Assembly: GCA_027486655.1 (NCBI GenBank)
Contig: JAIXOR010000016.1
Location: forward strand, 1-64,000
DNA length: 64,000 nt
Origin: Verrucomicrobiaceae bacterium
GTDB lineage: Bacteria > Verrucomicrobiota > Verrucomicrobiia > Verrucomicrobiales > Akkermansiaceae
Direction of reading: 5' to 3'
Part shown: one piece after another, positions 52,296 to 61,533 of the stretch
Position numbering within the stretch: the first letter of the stretch is position 1
Layout: each line of letters begins with the position of its first letter
Notes under the pieces: model-generated
What the model was told of the DNA's origin: nothing
What the model saw: only the letters and a program-made list of their open reading frames with translations
Database searches by the model: none
Program-made: the position numbers and the translations under genes

Positions 52296-53228
52296 ATGAC
52301 TCCGGATTCCTGGTGGCGCCGACGCGCCGGTTGTGCCAAGCTCATGATGGCTGGCACCATAGCCCATGGCATGGGCCGTCTCGATCGGGTGGAACCCCGC
52401 CTTGCCGCCGCTCTGAGCGACGTGCTTTCGCGGCCTGGTTCCCTCGTCCGGCCGACCCTTGCCTATCTGATGGGCATCGAGATGGGCGTGGCCGAGGAGT
52501 GTGCGCGCTCGATCGGCTGCGGCATTGAATACCTGCACACCGCCTCGCTGATTTTTGACGATCTGCCGGCGATGGACGATGCCCGGACGCGCCGCGGCGC
52601 GGCCTGCGTGCACGTGGTGCATGGCGAGGCGGTGGCCCTGCTTGCCGCGCTGGCTCTGGTCAACCGTGGCTACGCACTGCTCTGGCAGGGCATCGGCTCG
52701 GCCCAGTCCCGCCGTCGTGAAATGGCCGGTGAGTGGGTGGATGGACGCCTCGGGATCCATGGAGTGATCGGAGGCCAGGCCTACGATCTGTCCGGTTGGC
52801 GGGGCTCGCAGACCAGCGCGGAGGTTTCCGCCGTTGCGGCGCGGAAGACCGGTGATCTGCTGAGGCTCACCCTGGTTCTCCCGGCCATCATCGGTCGGGG
52901 TTCTGCCCGGGAAATCCGCAATCTGGACCGCCTCGCCCTGCTGCGCGGACTCGCCTATCAGGCCGCCGATGATTTGAAGGATGTGACTCACACCAGCGTC
53001 GAGTCCGGCAAATCCTCCGGTCGGGACGAGGAACTCGGACGGCCGAACCTTGTCGCCGCCGAAGGACTTCCCGCGGCGCTTCGCAGATTCCAGCGCCTGA
53101 ACCTAACAGCGGACCGCGTCCAGGCCTCGCTCCCCGGCCCGGCCACCCGTTGGGGGATGCTGGACCTCATGAAGGTGTCCGCCCCCATTTCGAGCCACGC
53201 TCCGGAGGTGCTTTCCCCGGCGGTCTGA
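52296..53228 (+). CDS. trans-isoprenyl diphosphate synthase (FPP/GGPP type)
   Basis: 310 residues. First aspartate-rich motif DDLPAMDDARTRRG, second DDLKDVT, and GGQAYDLSGW and RKTGDLLRLTL as in the family. The GGKRLRP-type substrate motif near residue 50 is changed to GSLVRP, losing the usual basic pair, so substrate binding may differ. It should condense isopentenyl diphosphate with an allylic diphosphate. 25 bases downstream of the YceI gene on the same strand. Confidence 0.85.
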   Translation: MTPDSWWRRRAGCAKLMMAGTIAHGMGRLDRVEPRLAAALSDVLSRPGSLVRPTLAYLMGIEMGVAEECARSIGCGIEYLHTASLIFDDLPAMDDARTRRGAACVHVVHGEAVALLAALALVNRGYALLWQGIGSAQSRRREMAGEWVDGRLGIHGVIGGQAYDLSGWRGSQTSAEVSAVAARKTGDLLRLTLVLPAIIGRGSAREIRNLDRLALLRGLAYQAADDLKDVTHTSVESGKSSGRDEELGRPNLVAAEGLPAALRRFQRLNLTADRVQASLPGPATRWGMLDLMKVSAPISSHAPEVLSPAV

Positions 53229-53306
53229 GGGGCTCGTGGAAATCTCCGTTTCCCGGGCTTGCAGTCCGAGTCTCCCGCAGGTCAGGTTTCCCCCGTGCCA
53301 GAGACC

Positions 53307-54440
53307 ATGGAAAGCGCCCGACGCTGGAGCGGATTCGTATGTCCGGACTGTCGCTTCGTTTTCCGCGTTCCGCGTGATCACGATGGCAGCGGCGTGGTCT
53401 GTCCCAGTTGCAGGCGCATGTTGCGGATTCCCTCCGCGGGCGACCGCCCGGCACCTTTGGTCGTGCCGATCCGGAATCCCGGTGCCGTCGTTCAGGAAAC
53501 GAAACGCGAGCCCGTGGCCGATGCCGGTGAGGCTTCGACGAGGCGCAAAAAACGCTCGCGCCACGGCGAGAGCCATTCATGGGATTCCTCATCCGGCAGA
53601 TCGAGGCATTCCAGCCGGCGGGAAAAACGCCAACTCACCTGGATCCTCGCCGGGGTGGGGGGATTGCTGGTCCTCATCGTGGCCGGCGTGCTCGCCGCGC
53701 TTTACGGCGGGGGTGAGTCACCGGCTCCCACGGTTCCAGCGGTGGCTGCCGGTTCACCCGTGGCCGGTGCGCAGAAGGAGGCGGCTCCCACCCGCAGCGA
53801 ACCTTCATTGGAAGGCCATGCGGAAACGATGGCCCGCGCGTTTCTTGAGGCCCGTCAGGTCGCACAACTTCTCCCGCTGGTCCGCAATCCGGAACTTGCG
53901 GCAAAGCGCATGGCCCGCCTGCATCCGGATGGCACGGTGGCTGCTCCCGGGCTCGCCGACTTCAACCTCGATTCCGACGTGATCCGCCATGGAGACATCG
54001 CCACCGTCCGCGTGCGCACCCTGGATTTCCAAGAGAAGGTGATGGCCTTCGCGCTCACCCCGGACGGCTGGAAGGTCGATTGGGAAAGCTGGGTGGCCTG
54101 GAGCGACCTGCCCTGGAAGGAGTTCCGGGCCAAGAAGCCCTCCTCCCCCGGCACCTATCGGGTTCGAGTGAAGGATGTGGAGTATTACAACCGGAGCTTC
54201 TCGGATGAATCGAAGTGGAAGTCCTTTCTGTTGGAGACTCCGGAGGGCATCGACACCTTCTATGGCTACCTGCCGCGGGATTCCACCTTCGCCGCGAAGC
54301 TGCGCCCTAATCCGGATCAACCTGCGGCTCCCTTCGTCCTCTCCCTGCGCTTCCCGGAAAACGCGGAGGCGGACAACCAGGTTCTCATCGAAAGCATCCT
54401 CGCAGAAGGCTGGGTGCTCGAAAACCCGACATCGCCGTGA
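53307..54440 (+). CDS. zinc-ribbon, single-membrane-helix protein of unknown function
   Basis: 377 residues. N-terminal zinc ribbon (GFVCPDCRFVFRVPRDHDGSGVVCPSCRRML), a basic linker, a membrane helix (LTWILAGVGGLLVLIVAGVLAALYG near residue 120), then a beta-rich periplasmic domain with EYYNRSFSDESKWKSFLLETPEGIDTFYGYL. This combination is common in Planctomycetes/Verrucomicrobia, with no known job. Stop and next start overlap (GTGA). Confidence 0.6.
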   Translation: MESARRWSGFVCPDCRFVFRVPRDHDGSGVVCPSCRRMLRIPSAGDRPAPLVVPIRNPGAVVQETKREPVADAGEASTRRKKRSRHGESHSWDSSSGRSRHSSRREKRQLTWILAGVGGLLVLIVAGVLAALYGGGESPAPTVPAVAAGSPVAGAQKEAAPTRSEPSLEGHAETMARAFLEARQVAQLLPLVRNPELAAKRMARLHPDGTVAAPGLADFNLDSDVIRHGDIATVRVRTLDFQEKVMAFALTPDGWKVDWESWVAWSDLPWKEFRAKKPSSPGTYRVRVKDVEYYNRSFSDESKWKSFLLETPEGIDTFYGYLPRDSTFAAKLRPNPDQPAAPFVLSLRFPENAEADNQVLIESILAEGWVLENPTSP

Positions 54441-55828
54441 CCCCCACCAGCTACGAAAAGGCGCTTGAACTGAATCTGGATCCGCAGGTCTACGGCACCT
54501 TCGCCGAGATCGGCGCCGGGCAGGAAACCGGCAACTGGTTCTTCCGGGTTTCCGGGACCGCCGGTCTCGTCGCCAAGACGATCTCCGCCTATGACATGAC
54601 CATGAGCGATGCCATCTACGGCCGCACCGAGCGCTATGTCTCGGCCGCCCGTCTTGGCGCGATGCTCGATCACGAATACCGCATCCTGCTCCAGCGCCTC
54701 GGCGCAAAGCGCGGCAAGGACACCACCTTCTTCTCGTTCTGCAACACCGTCCGCGCCCGTGGCTACAAGGACAGCGGTGAGTGCCACGGTTGGCTGGGCA
54801 TCCGGTTTCAGATGAAACCGGGTGATCCACCTTCCGACATCATCCTCCACGTGCGGCTGCTCGACCAGCGCACCATCGACCAGATGGAGGCCCTCGGGGT
54901 GATCGGCCTCAACCTCATCCACTCCGCCTTCCGCCACCGCGCCCACCTCAAGCGCTTCGTCGAGTCCCTGCTGGACAATCTCGCGCCGGGCCGCGTCGAG
55001 GTGGATCTCCTCAAGTTCTCTGGCCACGGATACGGATTTTTCGACAACCGGCTTTGCGCGCTCCAGCTCGTGGAAAGCGGCCTGACCGATGCCACCATGT
55101 TCCTGCCGAGCGGCGAGGTCGTGCAGCCCACCGAGGCGCTCTACAAGAAACCGGTCATCCTCCTGCGCGGCAGCTTTGATCCGGTGATGAACCTGCATCT
55201 GGCCATGCTCGACAGCGCGCGCGATGGATTTGCCAGCCTGATCACCCCGGAGGATTTCGGATCGGAGATCGAGCTTTGCGAAATCACCATGCACAACCTG
55301 CTGCGCGGGCCGGGAGTGGACCCCGTGGATTTCATCGATCGTGCGGACGCCCTGCAATCGCTCGGCAAAACCGTGCTGGTCTCCCGCTGTGCCGAGTTCC
55401 ACCGCATCGCCGCCTTCCTCAACCGTTGCACCAACCGCCCCGTCGGCATCGTGTTGAGCATCGGCCTGCTCAACGAGCTCTTCAAATCGAAGTGGTCGGA
55501 GAACCTTGCCGGAGGTCTGCTGGAATCCTTCGGCCGATTGTTCAAGGAAGGCGTCACGCTCCAGGTGTTCCCCTGGAAAAACCGCAAGACCGGCGAGCTG
55601 GTCACGGCGGACACCTTCCAGGCTCCGGAAAACTGCGTGCATCTCTATCAGCACTTCGTCGAGAACGGACGCATCCAGGGGATTTCCGGAAACGACGGCA
55701 CCTCGCTCGCCTACACCGGCCGCGATGTCTGCCGGATGATCGTTGCCGGAGATCCGACCTGGAAGGATCTCGTGCCCGAGGTCGCTTGGCCGATGGCCGA
55801 GCGCCACGCTCAGGAGCGGCTCTCGTGA
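54437..55828 (+). CDS. large conserved protein of unknown function (often misnamed TonB-dependent receptor)
   Basis: 463 residues, GTG start at 54437 overlapping the previous stop. Strongly patterned: YEKALELNLDPQVYGTFAEIGAGQETGNWFFRV, SAYDMTMSDAIYGRTERYVSAARLGAMLDHEYRILL, SGECHGWLGIRFQ and ILHVRLLDQRTIDQMEALGVIGLNLIHSAF. A very similar family is found widely in bacteria under unreliable names; it has no outer-membrane features here and looks soluble. Function unknown. Confidence 0.75.
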   Translation: MTPTSYEKALELNLDPQVYGTFAEIGAGQETGNWFFRVSGTAGLVAKTISAYDMTMSDAIYGRTERYVSAARLGAMLDHEYRILLQRLGAKRGKDTTFFSFCNTVRARGYKDSGECHGWLGIRFQMKPGDPPSDIILHVRLLDQRTIDQMEALGVIGLNLIHSAFRHRAHLKRFVESLLDNLAPGRVEVDLLKFSGHGYGFFDNRLCALQLVESGLTDATMFLPSGEVVQPTEALYKKPVILLRGSFDPVMNLHLAMLDSARDGFASLITPEDFGSEIELCEITMHNLLRGPGVDPVDFIDRADALQSLGKTVLVSRCAEFHRIAAFLNRCTNRPVGIVLSIGLLNELFKSKWSENLAGGLLESFGRLFKEGVTLQVFPWKNRKTGELVTADTFQAPENCVHLYQHFVENGRIQGISGNDGTSLAYTGRDVCRMIVAGDPTWKDLVPEVAWPMAERHAQERLS

Positions 55829-56316
55829 CTCAGCGAGGGATCCTGGTCCTGATACTCACCGTGACCGTGCAGCCTTGAGGAGGGCTTCAGCAGGTCGTAG
55901 TCCGACCCGCAGTACATGCAGCGGAACTTCTGCATCGCCATGATCGAAAGCGTGGCCGTCACCCCGTGATTGAAGGGAAGGAGGCGCTGCGCCCTCGCGT
56001 GAGTCCTCGCACCGGTGTTGATGAGAGGCGTGCCCTTGCAGAGCGGGCAATAGGTGCCGCGGCGTTTGAAGAAGGCGATCAACCAGGTGACCGCGCTGAA
56101 CAGCATCCCGCCGATGAAGATCCGCGAGGCCGCCTGGGTGGGCTCGAGGAAAAACGCCACCAAGGCCGTGATCGTCGCCACAATGCCCAGATAGTGGATC
56201 GTCGTGAAAAACACCGCCACCCGGAAGGGCCTGGCGGAAGGCAGGGACCTGGCACGCGGAACCCTCGCCCGGTGGGACGGATCGCCATGATCGACAGCGG
56301 AGGAACGACCGTCCAT
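55810..56316 (-). CDS. two-helix membrane protein with a zinc-binding motif
   Basis: 168 residues from ATG 56316. Two membrane helices (IHYLGIVATITALVAFFL and FIGGMLFSAVTWLIAFF) followed by a soluble part with two Cys pairs, CPLCKGTPLIN and CMYCGSDYDL, a likely zinc ribbon. No family recognised. Its 3' end overlaps the convergent gene at 54437 by 19 bases. Confidence 0.55.
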   Translation of the reverse strand: MDGRSSAVDHGDPSHRARVPRARSLPSARPFRVAVFFTTIHYLGIVATITALVAFFLEPTQAASRIFIGGMLFSAVTWLIAFFKRRGTYCPLCKGTPLINTGARTHARAQRLLPFNHGVTATLSIMAMQKFRCMYCGSDYDLLKPSSRLHGHGEYQDQDPSLSHESRS

Positions 56317-56487
56317 GATTCCGCCGCCAAAGGTCGCGAAAATCGGGTTCCTTTGCAAGGTTTGATTTTCCGGCCGATTTGATCAATCGCGTTCCGGCGG
56401 GGCGGCCCTGGGGTCTTCCCACCCGCGATCGGTGGCTGTGGCAGGACTCCGCTTGACCGGCCCGCCGCCTGTCCCTAGGTAGTGCCC

Positions 56488-57201
56488 ATGACCCCGCTTT
56501 ACGAAGGAAAAGCCAAACGACTTTGGGCCACTGAGGACCCGTTCACCCTCCGCATGGAGTTCAAGAACGACGCCACCGCGTTCAACGGGGAGAAGAAGGC
56601 CTCCTTCGAAAACAAGGGCCGCCTGAACAACGCCATCAGCAACCTGATCTACGGGATGTTGGAAAAAGAAGGGGTGCCCACCCACTTCGTGCGGCAGATC
56701 GACGACACCAACGTGGAGGTCCGCAAGGTCACCATCCTCATGGTCGAGGTCATCGTTCGCAACATCGCCGCGGGCAGCTTCTGCAAGCGCACCGGCATGG
56801 CGGAAGGACATGAGTTTTCCCAGCCGATCATTGAATTCTCCTACAAGAGCGACGAACTCGGGGATCCGCTCATCAACGACGACTACATCCGCGAGATGAA
56901 GCTCGCCACCCCGGAAGAGATGGCGCATCTGCGCAGCGCGGCGCTCAAGGTGAACGAACTGCTCAGCGCCTTCTTCGCCAAGTGCGGTCTCAGGCTGGTG
57001 GACTTCAAGCTGGAGTTCGGCCGCCTGCTTTCGGACCCCTCGGTGATCGTGCTTGCCGATGAGATCAGCCCGGACGGTTGCCGTCTGTGGGACCTCAAGA
57101 CCGGCGAGCGCATGGACAAGGACCGTTTCCGCCGTGATCTGGGCAACCTGATGGAGGCCTACGAGGAGGTGCTCGGCCGTGTGAAACAGAACCTGGCCTG
57201 A
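56488..57201 (+). CDS. purC: phosphoribosylaminoimidazole-succinocarboxamide synthase
   Basis: 237 residues from ATG 56488, the usual bacterial length. LYEGKAKRLWATEDPFTLRMEFKNDATAFNGEKKA, EVIVRNIAAGSFCKRTG, CGLRLVDFKLEFGR and VLADEISPDGCRLWD are the SAICAR synthase signatures. It joins aspartate to CAIR with ATP in purine biosynthesis, step seven. Stand-alone gene between the convergent/divergent neighbours. Confidence 0.96.
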   Translation: MTPLYEGKAKRLWATEDPFTLRMEFKNDATAFNGEKKASFENKGRLNNAISNLIYGMLEKEGVPTHFVRQIDDTNVEVRKVTILMVEVIVRNIAAGSFCKRTGMAEGHEFSQPIIEFSYKSDELGDPLINDDYIREMKLATPEEMAHLRSAALKVNELLSAFFAKCGLRLVDFKLEFGRLLSDPSVIVLADEISPDGCRLWDLKTGERMDKDRFRRDLGNLMEAYEEVLGRVKQNLA

Positions 57202-57250
57202 GCGCCGGTTCTCCCTCCGTGCCTCGCAAACCGCTTCGCCGGCATCCGCC

Positions 57251-57955
57251 TCACTCGGCAGCCGGTGGGGCGGGGGGAGCCACGTCCCGGAACCCCTTCA
57301 ACTGGGTGCGGCCGGTGCCGGGGTGGTCGTAGAAAACCTGGAGTGACCTGCGGGTTCCCGGATGCGGCCAGAGCCCGGAGCCGATGCGCTGCCATTTGGA
57401 ATCCACTTGGGAGAAGGCATACATCGCGCTGTGCTGGTTCTCCTGCACCGGCGGATCCTGGATCACCCCGGATTTGCCGGGTGCGAATTCGAAGGGCTTG
57501 TTTTCCAAAACCAGGCGCACCGGCTGGCGGCTCAGGTTGAAAATCTGATAGGAACCCGGCGGGAAGGCCCTCGTCGAGTCATCCACCACCAGCGTGCGCG
57601 CCGTGCCGTCTGCTCCCGGCAGGAACAGGATGAGAAACTGGCTCCCGGTCGCCGGCAGGGTGGCGCTGGCGATCCGTTGATCCGGTTTGGCCGCCTCCGC
57701 GGGATCCCCGGATTTCGAAAAAAGGACTTCCACGCCGGTCAACTGGATGCGCACGGCCTCGTGATTGAGGTAGTCCTTGATGGGCGCGGCGACGGCGGGA
57801 AGCGCTTGCTTGGCCGAGGGATCGTGCGCCATGCCGCCGGGCCGGGCGGTGGCGGCATCAAACGCGAGCAGGCGCAGCGAGACTTCCCGGGCGGCGGCCC
57901 ATGTAGTGGCGGCACCGAGGGCGGCGAGAAGGAGCAGGACGGAACAGTTCTTCAT
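57251..57955 (-). CDS. secreted protein of unknown function, partner of the prepilin-like gene
   Basis: 234 residues from ATG 57955. Signal peptide (MKNCSVLLLLAALGAATTWAAA). The rest is beta-rich (SATLPATGSQFLILFLPG, GSYQIFNLSRQPVRLVLENKPFEFAPGKSGVIQDPP). Starts 11 bases after the 3.6-kb prepilin-like gene ends, so the two are almost surely one operon. No function known. Confidence 0.7.
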   Translation of the reverse strand: MKNCSVLLLLAALGAATTWAAAREVSLRLLAFDAATARPGGMAHDPSAKQALPAVAAPIKDYLNHEAVRIQLTGVEVLFSKSGDPAEAAKPDQRIASATLPATGSQFLILFLPGADGTARTLVVDDSTRAFPPGSYQIFNLSRQPVRLVLENKPFEFAPGKSGVIQDPPVQENQHSAMYAFSQVDSKWQRIGSGLWPHPGTRRSLQVFYDHPGTGRTQLKGFRDVAPPAPPAAE

Positions 57956-57966
57956 GGGATGGGAAA

Positions 57967-60900
57967 TCAAACTTCCTTGGGATTCAGCCAGCGGAATGAA
58001 AGCACCACGAAGCGGCGGCCGAAGCGCTGGTTGAGCGGACCCAGGTCATTGACCAGCGCGGCGGGCGGGTTCGCCGGATCGACATACTCGGTGAGGCGCT
58101 GGACGGTGGCTTCGCACCAGGCGCTCGCCTCCACTTGATTGCCATTTGCCGAGCGGGCCTCACCGTAGGCGCGGATGGTGAAGGTGTCACCCCGGGCGGT
58201 GATCACCGGGGCGATCCCCGCGAGCAGGTCCGCCTGGGTGAGCATGGGGGCCGCGCCATCCGCCGTGTATCCTTCCAGCGCCGCAGGGTTCGCAAGGCCG
58301 CGGATGCGCTCGGGTCTGAGGTTTCCGGCGGTGATGGTGTTGGAGTCTTCCGGATGAAACTTGTCGTTGATGCCGGAGCGGTCGATGGCGGTTTGCAGGA
58401 TGCCCTTGAGCGCATGCAGCTCGCCTGTGCCGCCGGGCCTGCGGTTTACAAAGTCCGCCACACTCAGGCTGGGGGCCTTGTCGAGCGTGCCGCGTGCCCG
58501 GATCTCCTCGACGATGAGTCCCGCGAGCTTGCGGATCTCGTCGTCGGTCAGCGATCGGAAACCGGCCCAGCGGATCTGGCCCAGGGCGTTCACCGAACTC
58601 CGGGGATCCGCCTCATCGGCCGAGGAGGCCACCGGCAGTCCGGCGCGGACGAAGGCGGTTTTCTGCGGATTGGGGTAGGTGGTCTTGGCGTAGCCGATCA
58701 CGGCGTTGTCTCTCAGCGAGGAGAGGAGCGCGCGCCAGGCATCCGCCGAGTCCGAGTTGATGTTGAAGGCCCCCTGGATGGCGGCGTTCGCGGCGAAGCG
58801 TTTTGAAAACTCCGCGTCGGCCATCGACTGATATCTGGCAGATAGATCGGTGGCGCTGCCGTCGCCGGTGAACCACGGAACGAGACGTGCGTTGAGCATT
58901 GGTTTTTTCCCAAGGAAGAAATCCTCGATGACCTCGGCACGCGTCCTCGGCGGGTCGAAGGCCGCGCTGTTGCAGTGGGTGGCGGAGGAGAAATAGAACG
59001 AGTCCCACAGCGAGGCATTGAGCAGATAGCTGTGGTCCAGCATCTTCGAACCGGACTGCACCGGATTGTTCAACTCGATCTGCCCGGAGGGAATCAAGGG
59101 GTGGGCATGGGAATTTCCAAAGGGTTGGTTCACCCGGGGCAGCAGGCTGGAGGACACCAGGTTGGAGGCCACCCAGTCGCCCAACGAAGCCGCGGGGATC
59201 AAGGGTGCACGGTACATCGGGACGATCGACACCCCCTGGTTCGCATCCGCGATCGCGCCGAAGTAGCCGCGCTGGTTCATGTCATCATACTCGATTCCGG
59301 GAAACGAGGTGAAGTCCGCGAGTGGATCGAGGCGGAGGTCATAACTCTGCGCGGCATTGCCAATCGTCCGGCTGTCCTGCGAGCCGCCCTCGGTGACCAG
59401 GTTGTTGAACAACCACGACTTCGAGTCGTCCCGCGCGTCGCGGGTGGTCTTGGCCGTCATGGTGAAGATGGCAAAGGGACTCTTGCCGCCGGTGCCCTTG
59501 TCTTCGGGCTTTTGGAGGATGGTCGAGTTCTTGAAGCGGCGGGTGATGACGCCCGAGGCATCGGCTGCGGAGGTGAGTTCCTTTGCCACATCGGCGAAGC
59601 GGAACTCGAAGGTCCGGAGCAGGTCGGACTCGGGTGCGTCGTTGAGGCCGGCCATCAGGTCCACGCGGAAGTCGGGCTGCGAGGCATCGCGCACGCAGCG
59701 TTGCGGCCTGGCGTTCACCGTGACGTCGTCGGTGAGTTTCATGGACACCCAGCCGACGCGGAGTGGCGGGCGTTCCCAGGAATAGATCGAGTTTGCCGGC
59801 CTGCCGATGCCATAGCTCAAGTGGTCGGTCTGGAGGCCGGCGCGGAAGTCGAGTCCCGGCATGCCTTCCACGCCTCTTTTGTTTCCGGTCCGGTAGTCCT
59901 GTTCGCCGAGGCGGTTGGCGGCGCTGTGGTCGAAGAAGGCCCGTGGCACATAGCCACCGCTCGTTTCCAGTCCCCAGGTCCAGTTCTTCTCGACCCATGC
60001 GGAGAACACCTTCACTTCCCCGGGCATGAGCACCACGTTGCCGCCCGGGTTGCCGGAGGAGATGCGGTTTCTCAGATAAAGGCTGAAGAACTTCCTCGCA
60101 TCCGGATTGGTCTCGTTGGTGATTTGAAAGCGGCCGAGTCCGTGGAACTCGCCCCCTTCAAACTCGGGCCGGACCCAGGCGTTGGTGCCCGCGCCCAGAT
60201 CGTGTTTCATGAATTGGAAACCCACCGGAGGATCCGAGATGCGGATGCGCAGCTGGCTGAGCTCCAGCTCGGTGTCATACGGGTTGTAGAGTGTCACCAC
60301 CGGGTCATACACGAGGTGGGGGACGGCGTGGTTGGGATTGCCGAGTGGCACGCCAATGGTGTTGAGGGCGCTCACACGGTCGCCGATGTGCGAGTGATGG
60401 GAAACCAGCGAGAAGACGATCTGGAGTTTGGCGATCACCGGCAGCAGCGCGGCTCGCGATGGTTTCGGCTGATAGCCGCTTGTCTTCGGGGCGAGCTCCG
60501 TGTTGCTGAGCCGCAGGCGGGGTTTCCCGGTGTTGACCGCGGTCATCCGCTTGTAGAGCTGATAGTGGGAACGAAGATAATCCCAGGTCGGTGAGCCATG
60601 ACCGGTGGCGGTGGCCGATGTCGGGAAATACGGCGAGGTGCGGCCGAGGATGGTGGCGAGGTTCACCGCCGTGCCGCCTTCCATCAGCGGGGTGAGATCG
60701 GTTTTCAATCCGCCCGAAACCGGATCGCAGAGGAGTCCGATCGACGAGTGGGTGAGCGACCTCGCCCTCGCGGTGATCTGGATGCGGTCCTTCGAATCCA
60801 GCAGCATGGATGCGGTGGCCAGCGTCCACAGCCGCTCCCGATTCGTCAGCCTGGCGAACGACTCATGAAGAACTTCCGGGCGGGGCGCGCTCGCGGCGGA

Positions 60901-61533
60901 GCGGTTGGAAAGGTTGTTAGCGATGGAATTGGGAAACACCGGCGTGAGGTTGAGCGGGGCGCGCGTGCTGTTGTCGGAGACGGCCCACGCGAATCCTCCG
61001 GGGAGTTTTCCGGATGCCAACGGGACGCGCTCGGCCTTCAGGCTGTTGTCCACGGCATCAAGGGTGCCGGTGGTGGCCGGGTTGACCAGCCACACCGCAT
61101 CGGCGGTCGGGGCCTGGCCGGGCCATTCGAGGCGACCCGCGGATTCCGGGCTGCGCGTGGAGACCAGCCAGGATTTGAACTTGGTCGCCTTCTCCGAGGC
61201 CGCAGGCACGGCCCCCGCCGGTGGCAGCCAACCGAATCCGCTCCACACTCCCAGCAGGTTCGGCTGCGCGGCGTTGCGCGTCACCGCGCTGGAGGGGGCT
61301 GAGATCGCCCGGTCCGGCCCCAGGCCTTTTTGCAGCTCGCCGAGCGCCATCATCAGGGCAAGGCGCGCGTTTTGCCGGGCGGTCGCCTGCGCCATTTCCC
61401 GTGGTGAAACCCGCAAGGCACTCGACGAAAGCGTCAGCAGCCCGACCGCCAGAATCGTCAGCAGGATCATCAGACTCAGAGCCACCACCAAGGCAAAGCC
61501 CCGGGGGCGGGTGGAAGGCAAACGGGTTTTCAT
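57967..61533 (-). CDS. giant prepilin-like protein (resembles Verru_Chthon cassette protein A)
   Basis: 1188 residues from ATG 61533. Starts MKTRLPSTRPRGFALVVALSLMILLTILAVGLLTLSSSALR, a class III-like prepilin leader with the hydrophobic helix after a basic stretch (PilX-type). MATARANARLALMMALGELQK-type sequence follows (here QATARQNARLALMMALGELQKGLGPD). The long remainder is secreted and beta-rich. The domain order recalls the giant first protein of the Verru_Chthon cassette, a set known only from these phyla. Probably exported through a type II/IV pilus-like system; role unknown. Ends 11 bases before the 57955 gene. Confidence 0.75.
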   Translation of the reverse strand: MKTRLPSTRPRGFALVVALSLMILLTILAVGLLTLSSSALRVSPREMAQATARQNARLALMMALGELQKGLGPDRAISAPSSAVTRNAAQPNLLGVWSGFGWLPPAGAVPAASEKATKFKSWLVSTRSPESAGRLEWPGQAPTADAVWLVNPATTGTLDAVDNSLKAERVPLASGKLPGGFAWAVSDNSTRAPLNLTPVFPNSIANNLSNRSAASAPRPEVLHESFARLTNRERLWTLATASMLLDSKDRIQITARARSLTHSSIGLLCDPVSGGLKTDLTPLMEGGTAVNLATILGRTSPYFPTSATATGHGSPTWDYLRSHYQLYKRMTAVNTGKPRLRLSNTELAPKTSGYQPKPSRAALLPVIAKLQIVFSLVSHHSHIGDRVSALNTIGVPLGNPNHAVPHLVYDPVVTLYNPYDTELELSQLRIRISDPPVGFQFMKHDLGAGTNAWVRPEFEGGEFHGLGRFQITNETNPDARKFFSLYLRNRISSGNPGGNVVLMPGEVKVFSAWVEKNWTWGLETSGGYVPRAFFDHSAANRLGEQDYRTGNKRGVEGMPGLDFRAGLQTDHLSYGIGRPANSIYSWERPPLRVGWVSMKLTDDVTVNARPQRCVRDASQPDFRVDLMAGLNDAPESDLLRTFEFRFADVAKELTSAADASGVITRRFKNSTILQKPEDKGTGGKSPFAIFTMTAKTTRDARDDSKSWLFNNLVTEGGSQDSRTIGNAAQSYDLRLDPLADFTSFPGIEYDDMNQRGYFGAIADANQGVSIVPMYRAPLIPAASLGDWVASNLVSSSLLPRVNQPFGNSHAHPLIPSGQIELNNPVQSGSKMLDHSYLLNASLWDSFYFSSATHCNSAAFDPPRTRAEVIEDFFLGKKPMLNARLVPWFTGDGSATDLSARYQSMADAEFSKRFAANAAIQGAFNINSDSADAWRALLSSLRDNAVIGYAKTTYPNPQKTAFVRAGLPVASSADEADPRSSVNALGQIRWAGFRSLTDDEIRKLAGLIVEEIRARGTLDKAPSLSVADFVNRRPGGTGELHALKGILQTAIDRSGINDKFHPEDSNTITAGNLRPERIRGLANPAALEGYTADGAAPMLTQADLLAGIAPVITARGDTFTIRAYGEARSANGNQVEASAWCEATVQRLTEYVDPANPPAALVNDLGPLNQRFGRRFVVLSFRWLNPKEV

